DNA of 64,000 nt from Eutreptiella sp. 'Long Island Sound 2002'. Taxonomy: Eukaryota; Euglenozoa; Euglenophyceae; Eutreptiales; Eutreptiaceae. Where the stretch lies: assembly GCA_964036045.1 (NCBI GenBank), contig OZ038379.1, forward strand, positions 110,609,268 to 110,673,267, written 5' to 3'. This document shows positions 1 to 10,823 of this stretch, one piece after another (positions within the stretch are counted from its first letter, which is position 1; each line of letters starts with the position of its first letter). The notes below the pieces were generated by a model that saw nothing but the letters and a program-made list of their open reading frames with translations, was not told the origin of the DNA and did no database searches. The position numbers and the translations under genes are program-made.

Positions 1-1190
1 AGACCCGCAAAACAAACAAGAAAAGGGAGGGGGGGGGGCAGCAGACGGCGAAAACCGCCGACGAGCGCCAAGCCAGCAGGCAGGAGCAGAGCAGGGGAAA
101 AAAAACAGGGCACCGAGCGGCAGCGACGAAAACCGCAAGACACAAAAGGGGAGGGGGGAGGGGGGCAGCTACCACCAGGGAGCAGCCAACGGCCAGGCAG
201 AAAAATACCAAAAGCGGAGAGAGCGCACGGAGAGCCGAGAAGCGAAGACCAACAAAACAAACAACACACAGCGCTAAGGCCCAGGGCACCCGGGGCCAAA
301 AACGAGAGAAACCCAGAGACAACCGTGGCGCAAAACGAAAAAGGAAAAGAAAAAAAAACAAGACGGGGGGGGAGGAGGAAAGAAGAACAAAGTGCCGAGG
401 CCCAAGGCGTCTGGGGCTGGAAAAGGGACAGAGCAAGGGACAACGGAGGCGCGCAGGCGGAACAACGAAAAAAAAGAAGCAAATAAAGGAACAAGAAAGC
501 GGCAACCCGTGCGCGGTGGGGGCCGAGCAAAGCAGAAAAATAACGCGGCCAAAAGAAATGGTGAGGCGCACCAGAACGCGCCCAGGAGGCCGGCCCGCCC
601 AATCCGGCCAGGAAGGACAAGCACACGCAAACACGCACGGAACCCGGGCGTGGCGTCCTCGGACCCGCAAGGGGAGGTGTCGGCGTCCACACGAAACAGC
701 CCCGATGCACAAGCCGAGTCCCCCGTCGAACGACGGACGGTACGGGAAACCGGACGCGTGAGTGACCGGGTCCACACAGGCCAACCACTGCAGCGCACGC
801 AGCCCAAGACCGACGCCGGAGGGACTTGCCAGAGACAACCTCATCGCGGGGCCCCGAACGGGTACGACGCGGAGCGAGCCCAGCGCCCCTGCCTCGGCGG
901 TGGCCAGCGGCAGGCACAATGAGCCCGGTTCTCCGCCGGCCTCCGTGTGCCCCGCGCAGCCACCCAGTAAAGCCGGGGGCGCAAGCCCCCGGGGGTGGGG
1001 AACGGCACCAGGGTGTCCGGAAAGCCGACCGGAGCACCGAGAGCGACCGAACCGGACGAGGCGCGGCGCACCACGCGGGGCCACGAGGCACGCCAGAAAG
1101 GCACGCCGCCGGCAACAACCAAGGGAAACGGACAGGTGCCAAGCAACAGCGTCCGCCGGGTACCGCAAACCCGGAGAGCGCGCACAACAC
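1..1190. other. Low-complexity purine/GC-rich DNA, no gene
   Basis: The first ~500 bases of the plus strand are very rich in A and G with several G runs; the rest is GC-rich. Overlapping open frames occur on both strands, but their translations are runs of Arg, Pro, Gly and Ala with no domain. They are best explained by a shortage of stop codons in biased sequence. Confidence 0.6.
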
Positions 1191-1427
1191 GCAACAAACC
1201 ACGGCACGAGAACAGGTGCCAAGCAACACCAGCCGCCCTCCGGATGGACAAGTGCGCGCCCGGATGGTAGCCGGCCCCTGCCGGCTGCGAACAGCCGCCG
1301 TCCAGATGGACGAGTGCGCGCCCGGCAGCGTACCCAGCCTCTGCCGGCTACAAAACAGCCGCCGTTCGGATGGACGAGTGCGCGCCCGGAGGGTACCCAC
1401 CCCCTGCAGGCTACGGATGGAGGAGTG
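1190..1427. repeat. Imperfect ~62-64-bp tandem repeat
   Basis: A block containing GATGGACRAGTGCGCGCCCG recurs at about 1243, 1305 and 1369, with a shortened form at 1416. It lies directly before the 65-bp minisatellite and may be a diverged relative or a separate array. No coding function is supported. Confidence 0.7.
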
Positions 1428-2950
1428 TGCGCCCCGCAGCGACGCCCCGCACACGCAACCCACAGGACAACACACCGAGCGAGCACACTGGTGAACACGG
1501 GCCAAGTGGCCCAGGACACCGCACACCCAACAGAGCACACCGAGCGAGCACACCGGTGAACAGGAGGCAAGGGGCCCAGAACGCGGTACACGCAACACAA
1601 CACACTGAGCGGGGACGTCGGTGAACAGGAGCCAAGAGGCCCAGGACACCGCACGTGCAACACAACACACAGAGCGGGCACACCGGTGAACAAGAGCCAA
1701 GTGGCCCAAGACACCGCACACACAACAAAACACACGGAGCGAACACACCGGTCAACAGGAGCCAAGTGGCCCAGGACACCGCACCAACAAAGCAACGCAC
1801 CGAGCGGGCACACCGGTGAACAGGAGCCAAGTCGCCCGGGACACCGCACACCCAACACAACACACCGAGCAGGCACAGGTGGTGAACAGGAGCCATGTGG
1901 CCCAGGACACCGCACCAGCAAAGCAACCAACGGAGCGGGCACACCGGTGAACAGAAGCCAAGTTGCCCAGGACAGCGCACACGCAACACAACCCACCGAG
2001 CGGGCACAGAGGTGAACAGGAGCCAAGTGTCCCAGGACGCCGCACGCGCAACACAACACACCGAGCGGGCACACCCGTCAACAGAAGCCAAGTGGCCCAG
2101 GACACCGCAGAAGCAGAGCCAAGCACGGAGCGGGCTCACCGGGCAACAGGAGCCAAGTGGCCCAGGACACCGTTCACGCAACACAACACACCGAGCGGGC
2201 ACATCGGGGAACAGGAGCCAAGTGGCTCAGGACGCCGCACCACCAAAGCAACGCACCGAGCGGGCGCACCGGTGAACAGGAGCCAAGTGGCCCAGGACAC
2301 CGCAGACGCAACACAACAAACAGCGCGGGCACACCGATGAACAGGAGCCGAGTGGCCGAGGACACCGCACACGCAAAGCAGCGCACCGAGCAGGCACTCC
2401 GGTGAACAGCAGCCCAGTGGCCCATGACACCGGACACGCAACACAACACACCGAGCGCGCACACTGGTGAACAGGAGCCAAGTGGCCCAGAACACCGCAC
2501 CAGCAAAGCAACGCACCGAGCGGGCGCACCGGTGAGCAGGAGCCAAGTGGCCCAGGACACGGCACGCGCAACACGACAAACCACGCGAGCACACCGGTGA
2601 ACAAGAGCCAAGTGGCCCAGGACAGCGCACACGCAAAGCAACGCACTGAGCAGGCACACCGGTGAACAGGAGCCAAGTGGCCGGGGACACCGCACGCACT
2701 GCACAACACACAGAAGAAGAACACCTGTGAACAGGAGCCAAGTGGCCCAGGACACCGCACACGCAACAAAACCCACTGAGCGCGCACACCGGTGAACAGG
2801 AGCCAAGTGGCCAAGGACACCGCACAAGCAAAGCAACGCACCGAGCAGGCGCACCGGTGAACAGGAGTTAAGTGGCCCAAGGTACCGCAGACGCAGCAAA
2901 ACGCACCGAGCGGGCACACCAGTGAACAGGAGCTAACTGGCCGAGGTCAC
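1426..2950. repeat. 65-bp minisatellite, about 23 copies
   Basis: A unit starting GTGAACAGGAGCCAAGTGGC repeats with starts at 1491, 1556, 1621, 1686, 1751, 1816, 1882, 1947 and 2012 and so on, so the period is 65 bp with an occasional 66. Since 65 is not a multiple of three, each unit is read in a different frame from the last. The consensus nevertheless lacks stops on both strands, which produces many long overlapping open frames. The copies differ by scattered substitutions. I treat it as a non-coding satellite. Confidence 0.92.
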
Positions 2951-3499
2951 CCCACATACGTGCACACGTAGGGCGGTCGAGGGACAGGAAAGAACGAACA
3001 CCCCATGGGTCGGATGCACTGGGGTGACCCAGGTGACCCATCGGACCAGCAGCAGCGGGCGGTACCCCAAGGCGACTGGTCCAAGCCCGGCCAGGCTGCA
3101 TCGGACACCATGGCAAACGTCACCCGGAGCCATCGAAGCAACCGGTGACAGGCGAGCAGGTACGCAGTCCAGGAGGGGGTCGACTGCCAAGCACAGAGGC
3201 CCCGCAACTCGGGCCACAGGGGTGAGGCGGTCGTACCGTAGACTAGCGGCAGCAATCCCCCTTGGGGTGAGAGATACTCCACACGGCCGGGCAGTCCCCA
3301 GATCTGCTGCTCAATGGAGGGGGCATGTGGCCCTACCCATGGACACATGTGATGACACCCTCCCACTTTGGACACTGGACCTGGTGGCCGCAACACTGCG
3401 TTCCCAAGCACCTGCAGGAGCGGCTTAAGAGGTACCTGCACGAGGGCAGTAGGAGGGACAGGATGTCCCCTTGGTAAGACCTTCTTCCTGCATTGTCAG
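2951..3499. other. No recognisable feature
   Basis: Moderately GC-rich unique-looking sequence between the minisatellite and the decayed non-LTR element. The open frames on both strands (for example 3024-3428 plus) have no recognisable motif. Confidence 0.4.
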
Positions 3500-4769
3500 A
3501 GGAGGCATCCTGAGCTCCCGAAGATACCTACCTACCTACCTTTGGCTTTGGCAATGGCTTTGTGGATGAGGTCGGCGGGGAGGGGGGGGTCCGAGGAGGA
3601 GGTGGAGGACTTTGATGAGGATGAGGAAGAGGCCGAATTAGTGGTTTTGCGGGTGCGGCTTTGTGGGCCGCGGCGGCCTCTGCTGCGGCCACTGCGGGGA
3701 GGATGGAGGGCATGTCCTCGGGCCCCGGTTTTGGGGGGCGGGTGGTTGGGGGGGCGTGGCGGTGCCCTGGCGGCCCGGCAGGCCGATCCGGTCGGCAGCG
3801 GTTGGCAGGAGAGGTGCGGGCTGCGGTATCCGCCTTCCGGGCTCGGCTGGGCTGGGCTCCTGCAATGCCTGAGGGCGTGTGGGTTGGTGTCCGCGGGGGG
3901 GATCAGTTCGCGTGGGCTGCATTCGGTGGCCGTTGGGGTTTGGCTTGGGGTTTCGGGCGTGTGTGAGGGGGTGTGTGTGGGTTACTGGGCGGGGGGGAGG
4001 TGTCGTTGGGTGGGGGGGTTCCTCGCAGCAGTGTGTGCGGGTCACCAGTGTGGAGGGTCCCGAAGGGTGTCCGGCGGGAGGGTCTGTGGCGGGCATGGGT
4101 GGTTGATTTGGCGGCTGGGGGAGGCCCGTGTCGCGGGGTCCGGGGTTGCGCGCGACGCTCGGCGTGTGTGGGCTGCCGGGTGGGGAGTGGTAAGGAACCC
4201 GCAGGGGCGGGCGTTGCTCGAGGTGATGTGGTGCTGGGTTCGCGTGTGTTGTGTCGCCGTATGTTTCCGCTTGCAGGAGCGCGCCTGTGTGGTCACTTGT
4301 AGGCCAGGCGGTTAGGAGGAGAAGCTTGCCGTCTTCTGCGGCCGCGGCGAGGATTTCGCAGATGAGCGTGCGTATTTGGTGCACCTCTTGGTCAGTGGTG
4401 GGAAGAGGGTATTGTAGTGGTGGGCTAAGGTCCATGCGGCGGAGGACCCTGTTGATGGCGTGGTATCCGCAGGTGAGGGGGTGTTCTTGCCTGAAGGGGG
4501 GGGTCCGTCCGCGTGTCGGGGCCTTCCTTGACTTGTGTGTTGGCGGTGGGGATGGCCCAGATCCAGGGCACTGTCCCTGTGGATGGCCAGCAGCGTTTGG
4601 ACCAATGGGTCAGACAGAGCATGGCCAGTCCCAGCTGGTAGCCCGCCCGGCCCGAGGTGATTTGGGCCAGGGCACGGGCCGGGGCTTTGTCCCCCGGCTG
4701 GAAGACGCCCCTGAGGACTTTGTGCGGGGTAGTGGGGTCGCCTACTGCCCCTGGTGGGGCGGCCCCTGG

Positions 4770-5494
4770 GGCGAGCATGGTGTCGGTCCCTTTGAAGAGT
4801 CATTGTGGGCCGGGGGACGTTACTGTGGCGGCCACTATGTAGTAGTGCCCGCGCTCGAGGACTGTACACCAGACCTCCGGCGGGGGGTGGTCGCTGTCTG
4901 TAGGTGGGGGTGGGGGGTCGTTGTCGGGGGTGCGGAGGCCAGCGGTGCGGAGGGTGGTGTCGCGGGTTGGTGCGGTGGCCTGTTCCCACTGTTCCGGGGG
5001 GTTCCGGTCTGCTGGTTGGTCCTTCTCCGCTGGGGCCCGTCGTAGGCGTGTGGTCCCTCACCTGTGACGTTGATGTCGGTGTCATGTGTCAGGGCCTGGC
5101 CCCACTTGATGGGGGGGATCCGGACGTGCTGGCCTTGGGCGTGTTGGCGGGCTCGCCAGAGGATGAGGTCTACAATGGCCTCATGGAGGCCTTTGCCTGG
5201 GGTGGCTAGGTCCTGGAGGGCCTTGATGGTGAGCCCGGTCCAGCTCTCTTGTAGGCGGTACCAGCCCAGGGGAGTGTCTAGAGCCCTGCCTTGGAGGGTT
5301 GCTCGGACGAGGTTGGGGTCGCCGATGGTGGTCGGTGTTCCGGAACGGGTGCTCCGGGTCTGGGGGGGCTTGGCGGGGCGGGCCATGGAGGTCCTGCGCG
5401 TCCACATCGCTATATGGGTGGTCCTGGGCGGGCCTGGTTGGGCTGCGCAGTGCTGGATGGTCCCGTGGGTGAGAGATGGGCCTCCGGGTGTCAT
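4770..5494 (-). pseudogene. Possible Ulp1-like cysteine protease segment
   Basis: The segment LTIKALQDLATPGKGLHEAI followed by VDLILWRARQ resembles the helical entry of C48 (Ulp1) proteases, where WLNDEVINFYL is typical. In a shifted frame near 4820-4860, ERGHYYIVAATVTS could be the catalytic His strand (HWxLxxV). An Asp (GTDTML) follows at a plausible distance. Further on, SGRAGYQLGLAMLCL resembles the Cys strand, but no Cys sits at the expected position. The frame shifts and a stop show decay. Some non-LTR elements carry C-terminal Ulp1 or OTU proteases, so the position is reasonable. The assignment rests on weak motifs and is tentative. Confidence 0.3.
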
Positions 5495-5604
5495 GGGTGC
5501 TTGTGGCGGGGGGTTCTTGCGATGGCCGGCCTTCAGGGGTGCTCTGGTGGTGTCTTGGAGGCCTGCAGACTGCGATCGGGGGCGTGTGTGGGGCGCGGAG
5601 CAGG

Positions 5605-5838
5605 TCAGTGGACTTCTGGGTCATGCGTGACATGGTAATGGACGAGACGCAGCATGTGTTCCCTAGTGGTGGGATTGGTGAGTTGCTCCGTGTGTGTCAA
5701 CAGGAGGTGTTTGCAGTGTACCATTTGGGCCGCTGCTCTGCGGACTGCTTCTAGCTGGAGGTGCGCTGCTACCCCCATCGGGTTTTCCGCGTTTTCGGTG
5801 AGGTGTCGGTGTAGGGCCTGTGTCACCGCCCCTCTCAT
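5605..5838 (-). pseudogene. Helical continuation of the LINE ORF2
   Basis: The translation (including LTENAENPMGVAAHLQLEAV and QLTNPTTREHMLRLVHYHV) has the composition of an amphipathic helical protein, unlike the Pro/Arg-rich shadow frames around it. It lies between the Cys/His knuckle and the protease-like segment. I do not recognise the domain. Confidence 0.4.
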
Positions 5839-5874
5839 AGTGGCTTCCTTGACGAGGAGATACCTGAAGAGGTG

Positions 5875-6447
5875 TTAGGTGGGCTGGTGCGCGTGGCTGT
5901 GGGCTGGCCAGCCTTCGTTTTGCTGTAGGGTTTCCGCCGGGGACCAGCCCACTAGTGTGTCTCTGCCTGTATGGAGGGGGCACATCTTGAAGTGTTCCCA
6001 GTCCTCCGGGGTGGTGTGGTCGCACAGGCAGCGGCTGTGTTCTTCCGGGACGTGGATTTGCTTGCGGGCCGGCCATCGGGCGGCCCTGGTGAGGAGTGGT
6101 AGTTGCTCACTGAGGAGCTTGATGCATCGTTTCTGGGGGTGGGCTGGGATGCACACTGGGCGTAGCGCCGAGTGGTAGAGGGGGACTGTCCGTTTCTCCT
6201 GGAGCTCTGGGATGTGCGCTCGGCGGTCTGTGTCGCCGAGCACGCGGGCCAGATGTTGGATGGGGTTGGGGTAAGAGTATGCTCTGTCGTGTGAGGTATA
6301 GGGGGCGTCCTGCGGTACACAGTCCGGGATCCGATGGGGCTCCGATTTGGAGAGTATGTGTTCGAGCTGTGTGTGGTTTCGGTCCACGTTGGGCACCTGG
6401 AGGGTCAGCAGGTGCGTAGTGCGCTGCCTGGATGTCGACCTTACCAT
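5875..6447 (-). pseudogene. Cys/His knuckle segment downstream of RNase H
   Basis: This frame continues the RNase H protein after the shift near 6430 (TTHLLTLQVPNVDRNHTQ). It contains CLCDHTTPEDWEHFKMC, a C-x-C-x9-H-x3-C arrangement at about 5980-6030. Such knuckles commonly follow RNase H in LINE ORF2 proteins and are thought to bind nucleic acid. It ends at a stop at 5875, after which coding-like sequence appears in another frame. Confidence 0.6.
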
Positions 6448-6934
6448 TTCCGTATTGGTGGCTTTGGGACTCTTGTTTCACGATGTGAAGTTGGACGTAG
6501 TGAGGAAGGCTGCGGAGGGCTTTCCAGAGCAGATATGCTTGGGTGCCGAGGTTCGTCGCGGTGGCTTTGTTGAATGGTTGTCTTGCTATGCGGAGGAGTA
6601 GGTGTGTGTCGACAGTGGCGTCCACTACAAACCAGACCCGGACAACGTGCGGGAGGTGGGCGCGTAGGTGGGCCGGAATTTTGGCGATGGCGTTGGCCAT
6701 GGCCCCCAGTTCCCCGTGGGAGGAGGCCCCGTAGGTGGTGTGGCCCATGTGGTGGTCCATGTGGTAGTATCCCCCGGTGTGGGTCAGTTGCAGGGTGGCC
6801 CCCCCAGTGATGGGCGTGAGGGCGGATTCGCCTGAGGCATCGGTCAAGAAGAACAGCTCTGCCGGTGATGGTTGTGGGAGGCGGCGTGGGTTCATGGACA
6901 GGTAGGCGTATATGGCAAGGCCCGTGATGGTGCG
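6432..6934 (-). pseudogene. RNase H domain of non-LTR element
   Basis: Minus-strand translation shows an RNase HI-like fold with all acidic residues in the family's order. They are Asp in FFLTDAS (about 6841), Glu in SSHGELGA, Asp in WFVVDATVD and Asp in GNGKVDIQA, with a nearby His (SHQYGNG). The enzyme would remove RNA from the RNA/DNA hybrid during target-primed reverse transcription. The frame is lost at about 6430, directly after the last catalytic Asp, where homologous-looking sequence continues in another frame. It is therefore a relic. It is distinct from the RNase H of the LTR elements in this window. Confidence 0.75.
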
Positions 6935-7851
6935 TGGTGAAAAAGATAGGTAAGCCCAGGAGGAGCTCACCTCTTGGTTCAGTCACGTGATGCTTGGATG
7001 TAGTGGGTAAATGATAGGAAAAGATTGTTGCCCATCGTCCCCCTTCCCCGCGTACACACGGTGCATTAAAGGGATGTAGGCCACGCGCTGTGCACACGGT
7101 ATAACCCCTGCTTAGGCTACCCCGGGCTCCGCCCTACGTTCTATAAGAGAGCAGGCGAAGTCCTTAAATTGGCTTGCTTGCGGCTCGGTTAGAGGAAAGT
7201 GTATTATTTTCGAGCCTAAGAAGCGTATAATACGTCGAGGCTGGTTAGGTTCCTCAGACGCTAACCGAGTCATATCTGCCTTTGTTGTCAGCTTGGCAAC
7301 GTCAGGGTGATTGGTGCAGCAGCAGTTGCCTTCGGCGACTTTCCATTTTTCGCCCAAGCTAAAAAGGGCGCAGATCACACAAACAAATTGGGTCAGTGAA
7401 CCACATAATCAAGGACAACCCTTACTGTACGCTGTGCACACGGCACTCCTTCCCTCCAAGCCCTGTCAGAGAAGCGCTCGAGGGCATCCCTGGCAGGCCA
7501 GAGTTGCCTAGCGGCGCTGTGTTCTCTTGTAATCTGACAGGAGGGCCAATAGGGCTCAAGAGCTCTTTATAATGGCCACCCAGCTTGGCAGGGACTGAGT
7601 GCGGTTGTGCTCACCCTGCCTTCGAAGGCTGGTACTGGCATGAGTGAGTGTAGTGTAGTTGTGTATCCTGCTCCGCGTGCTTTTCCTCGCCTGGTAGGGG
7701 AGTGTGTTAGCTTTTGGCCATCAGAAAAATGGGCGTTTTGTATACCCTTAGCACACTTGGCCACTCCTCCCCTCTAGTCGGTAGGGCTTTTGCCGTCTTC
7801 CCCAAAGGATAGGCGCCAGCACAGAAATTGGGCGCCATAGGAGTGGTAATA
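6935..7851 (-). mobile_element. Distal 3' untranslated part of retrotransposon B
   Basis: The reverse complement matches the A 3' region at 16228-17195, including GCGCCCAATTTCTGTGCTGG (here 7816-7835), a purine tract before GTGGCCAAGTGTGC, and AGCGCCGCTAGGCAACTCTG. It is the continuation of element B, separated from 19059 onward by the insertion of A. The left edge meets the LINE relic at about 6935. Confidence 0.8.
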
Positions 7852-7856
7852 GTACC
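7852..7856. repeat. Target-site duplication GTACC (left of A)
   Basis: GTACC here and at 19059-19063 flanks element A. Removing A and one copy restores continuous B sequence (TAATAGTACCTGATTAGG), matching the uninterrupted equivalent in A near 16220-16235. Confidence 0.9.
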
Positions 7857-8565
7857 AGTAAGAAAAGGTCACTGCCATGTCTTTCTTGGAGGGCTTGATC
7901 CAGGCCAAGCCCCCCTTAAATCCCTTTTGTTGATGCTAAGACTAACTTAAGTATTTTTATCTCTCTTCTGAAGCCTAAAGTACACTTTGTCAAAGTAACT
8001 AGGGTAGTAACCCTAGCCCCCCATGAAGTTCATCCCTACCACTCAACTGAGCGGAGGTACCTTCCTTCATGGAGGATATACCGAAATAAAATAGGCATTT
8101 CATGCTTTAGGCCTTGGAGATTAAGCTTAGTGGTCTCCCACCCCAAGACCCCTATACTCAATTGTTTCTACCACTTACTGTGGTTCTACTTTTTAAGTGT
8201 TTCTGAATTCAGTTGCTTGGCCAAGTCATTTTCTGTGTTGGCCTGACATCTATGCCCCACATTCCTAACCAGCACCATTTCACCCAACAGAGTGCACATG
8301 AAGTGCCTGATGCTATCTTGGAGGCCAGAGTCAGTCCAGTTTTCATATAAAATCTTTTGTATTATCCATTTGTGATTGAATCTTTGTGTTTATACCTGCA
8401 TTGTCTATCTGCAGCCCTTCTGTGTTACACTGGATTTCAAAACTATTCATTGATTCGATCCACATCATGTTCTTGCTCTACTTGCTGCTTTGATTCGGGT
8501 TTTCAACTTCAAAACCTGCAGGACTTCATCAGAATATCTGGGGCACTAATCAAGGACATCTTTCC
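7857..8565 (+). repeat. 5' LTR of element A
   Basis: Starts AGTAAGAAAAGGTCACTGCC and ends ACATCTTTCC. It aligns along its whole length with 18350-19058, and with the LTRs of B (27304-28025, reverse) and of the fragment at 53562-54240. The last base is C where the 3' LTR has T. Confidence 0.93.
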
Positions 8566-8576
8566 GGTAGCAGAGA
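8565..8576 (+). promoter_or_regulatory. Primer-binding site matching initiator tRNA-Met
   Basis: CGGTAGCAGAG lies exactly at the LTR/internal junction. TGGTAGCAGAG is complementary to the 3' end of many eukaryotic initiator tRNA-Met molecules (CUCUGCUACCA). B, D and E have the same site in the same position, and in E it is a perfect TGGTAGCAGAGG. Confidence 0.75.
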
Positions 8577-8647
8577 CAGTCCCTTGTGACCTTTGGATAC
8601 GACCCTGAGAAGAAGTGCAGCACACAAAGCTCAACGACAAGTTCATC

Positions 8648-10823
8648 ATGTCCACGCCAAGCGTCAGGACCTGGCCCATAAGAACTGTCCAAGTACAAAT
8701 GGGCAGCATGGCCCACCCTATGAGTGAGCAACCTTACCGAGCTCCACATCTCAGTGTCGCATCTGGGTCCCAAGGAGATCCAGATTGCAGAAGGGCGGAA
8801 GAAAATACAATCCTTACCACCGAGGCCTTAGCGGCCCACGGTGGAGACAGCCTGCATCATCTCCACAGGCGCGTAGCAGCCTCAGTCTCCCGATCCGCCT
8901 GTCCGGCATCATCCTCAACAGCGATTGGAGGCCCTGAGGAATACGAGGAACTGAGGAAGAAAATGGATGAATACATCCTCCATGAGGAGTACTACAAATC
9001 CATTCGTGGAGAAGATGGGGAGGAGGCATTGGCAGTACACGGATCCAGACCACGTACAGACCTAGGGTATTACACGCACTCTGGCCCGCCGTCCGACAGA
9101 GCCGAGACAGCATCCCAGCCAAGACAACCGAGACCCGAGTATCCAAGAGCATGTTGTCCAACCCCAAGGGCTCCCAAAGTAGGCCCGACTCGAGTTGAGG
9201 GACAACATCATCCAAGGCCAACCTACGGTGCCCTAGATCATACGGCCGAACTGCTGGCCAAACTTCTGTCTGGATCAGAAGATCCAGATGTGACGGCCCT
9301 ATCGGAGGCCGTTAAGGCGAAACTGGGTATTGCAGAACCAAGCCAGAGTTGTCCTCCCCCTCCCCCGGACTGAGTACCCTGGCCGAAGATCTTATGAGAT
9401 CATGGGTCTCAAGGCTGTTGCCTAAGGTCACCTGCCCCAGCCCCTTTCAGCCCCGTGCCAGGACAGTGCCCATGGCTGAACTACAGGACGTGCCTGTGAC
9501 AGAGACTGAGAAAAGAGGGCTGTCAGCCCTGGCACCTCTTGCCGGCGTATCACCTTCTGGCCTAACTCCAGGGGGTTGGAAGACGGGCAGACCCATTGCC
9601 CAGGCGAACATCCAGCTGGAACTGCCGGAGTTTGACCCCACAAATCTGCCCGAATGGGCAGAAGAATTTGCTGAGTTTCTTTTGCTGACTGGCCAATCCC
9701 ATGTGGATGTGGCCACCAAATGCTCACTGCTGAAACGCTCATGCAAAAAGAAATTTTTGCAAAAACTGGTGAAACAGATTGTGAAAACCTGTTCCACCTC
9801 GGCAGAGGTACTTCAGAGGTTGGAGAAAACGTCCCGAGTCTATCAGACTGACCTCAGTGTGCGCACACAGATAGAGGAGCTACCTATGCTCCCTGAGTTT
9901 CCATCCGCTGCGAGAATCTCTGAATACGTGTGCGACTTGGAGTATCTGTTTTCGCGGATGAACGTGGGCTCCTACGGAGCCACTGAACCCCACCTGTGGC
10001 TCATTAGTAAGATCCTCCAACGTACGTGGGATGATTGCCGCTCTACCACTCGTACGAAGAACTGGTGAACCTCCTGATTGAGCTAGCTCTTGACAGGGAG
10101 AATCACTCCGGCATGGAGGAATTCCTCAAGAAGCACTTGGGTCGAGGGGGTAACCCTACCCCCGAATGTGGCGAAGGGAAAGGGCCTGAAAATCCCACTA
10201 ACGCCGACCAGGGAGGTGGCAAAGGAAGGGGTAACCTACGTGCCATGAATGAGGTTGAACCTGAGGCAGGTACACGCCCTTTGTTCTACTGCAAATCTGT
10301 CAATGACAAGGGGGGGCCTTGTCATGCCCCTGACTGCGATCAATGCAGTAGCTGTATGCTGCAGATGAAACTACAGCAGCATACCAGGGATGGGAAAACT
10401 TTGACCCATCAGGACCATTTCAGGTGTACCATCACCTGTGGCTATTGTGGCAAGGGTCGTCACGACGAAGACCAATGCCACATAAAGAAACGCGAGAGTG
10501 ATAAACTCAAGCGTCAGGAGGCCGAACGCCAGAAGACCCAAACACCCACCAAAAACCTGCAGAATGGGGATAAAGGTGGTAAAGGAGGTGGCAAGGGGGG
10601 TGGCAAAAATGGACCCCCTAACCCCCAGAGGCGCTCATCAGCGCCCGTTGCTACACCCTCTCCTGCTGCTACACCCCCTCCTGCCGCAGGTGATCCCAAG
10701 AAGCGCCCCCAGGGGGATAACGCTACCCCTGAGGGGAATAACTCCAAGAAGAGGCGCTTGGCCTGGATGCCCTGGTCCCTCATAGCTGCAAGGGTGGATG
10801 TCAAGTTCCCTGATGAGGAGTAG
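8648..10823 (+). pseudogene. gag: Gag of element A (frameshifted)
   Basis: Gag forms the particle and binds RNA. The first ATG giving MSTPSV matches the Gag start in B (27230) and D (44712). The frame changes near 9350, in a C-rich run, and near 10040. A capsid-like region (LELPEFDPTNLPEWAEEFAE onward, about 9620-10020) is homologous to the family-2 Gag. A Cys-rich stretch (about 10288-10365) is followed by a CCHC knuckle, CGYCGKGRHDEDQC, at 10437-10478. A Lys/Gly-rich basic tail follows. The terminal stop is TAG at 10821-10823, in frame with pol. Confidence 0.88.
10821..10823 (+). promoter_or_regulatory. In-frame UAG between gag and pol, likely readthrough site
   Basis: Gag ends in TAG followed by GGGGGC. 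Downstream codons stay in the same frame through EDLVFWI into the protease. The equivalent stops in B (25030-25032) and D (29598-29600) are also TAG followed by G, and family 2 has TGA followed by CGG. A stop conserved in otherwise decaying copies suggests programmed readthrough to make Gag-Pol. A short CTCC/GGAG hairpin could form just downstream in A. Confidence 0.65.

Larger units (their letters stand above)
3500..6934 (-). mobile_element. 5'-truncated, decayed non-LTR (LINE-type) retrotransposon
   Basis: Minus-strand coding fragments follow one another in shifting frames from about 6934 down to about 4290. The order is an RNase H domain, a Cys/His knuckle, an alpha-helical segment, and a segment resembling a Ulp1-type cysteine protease. 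The last fragment near 4300-4435 still reads protein-like (TTDQEVHQIRTLICEILAAA). An RNase H followed by a Cys/His knuckle is the usual 3' layout of RNase H-bearing LINEs. No reverse transcriptase is present, and the upstream edge abuts retrotransposon B at about 6935, as expected for a 5'-truncated insertion. No poly(A) tail is visible at the left end, so that boundary is approximate. Clade is uncertain; green algae have LINEs with extra protease domains. Confidence 0.6.

Noticed and set aside
274-1559. Overlapping long open frames on both strands
   Set aside because: Arg/Pro/Gly-rich products of biased, stop-poor DNA without domains.
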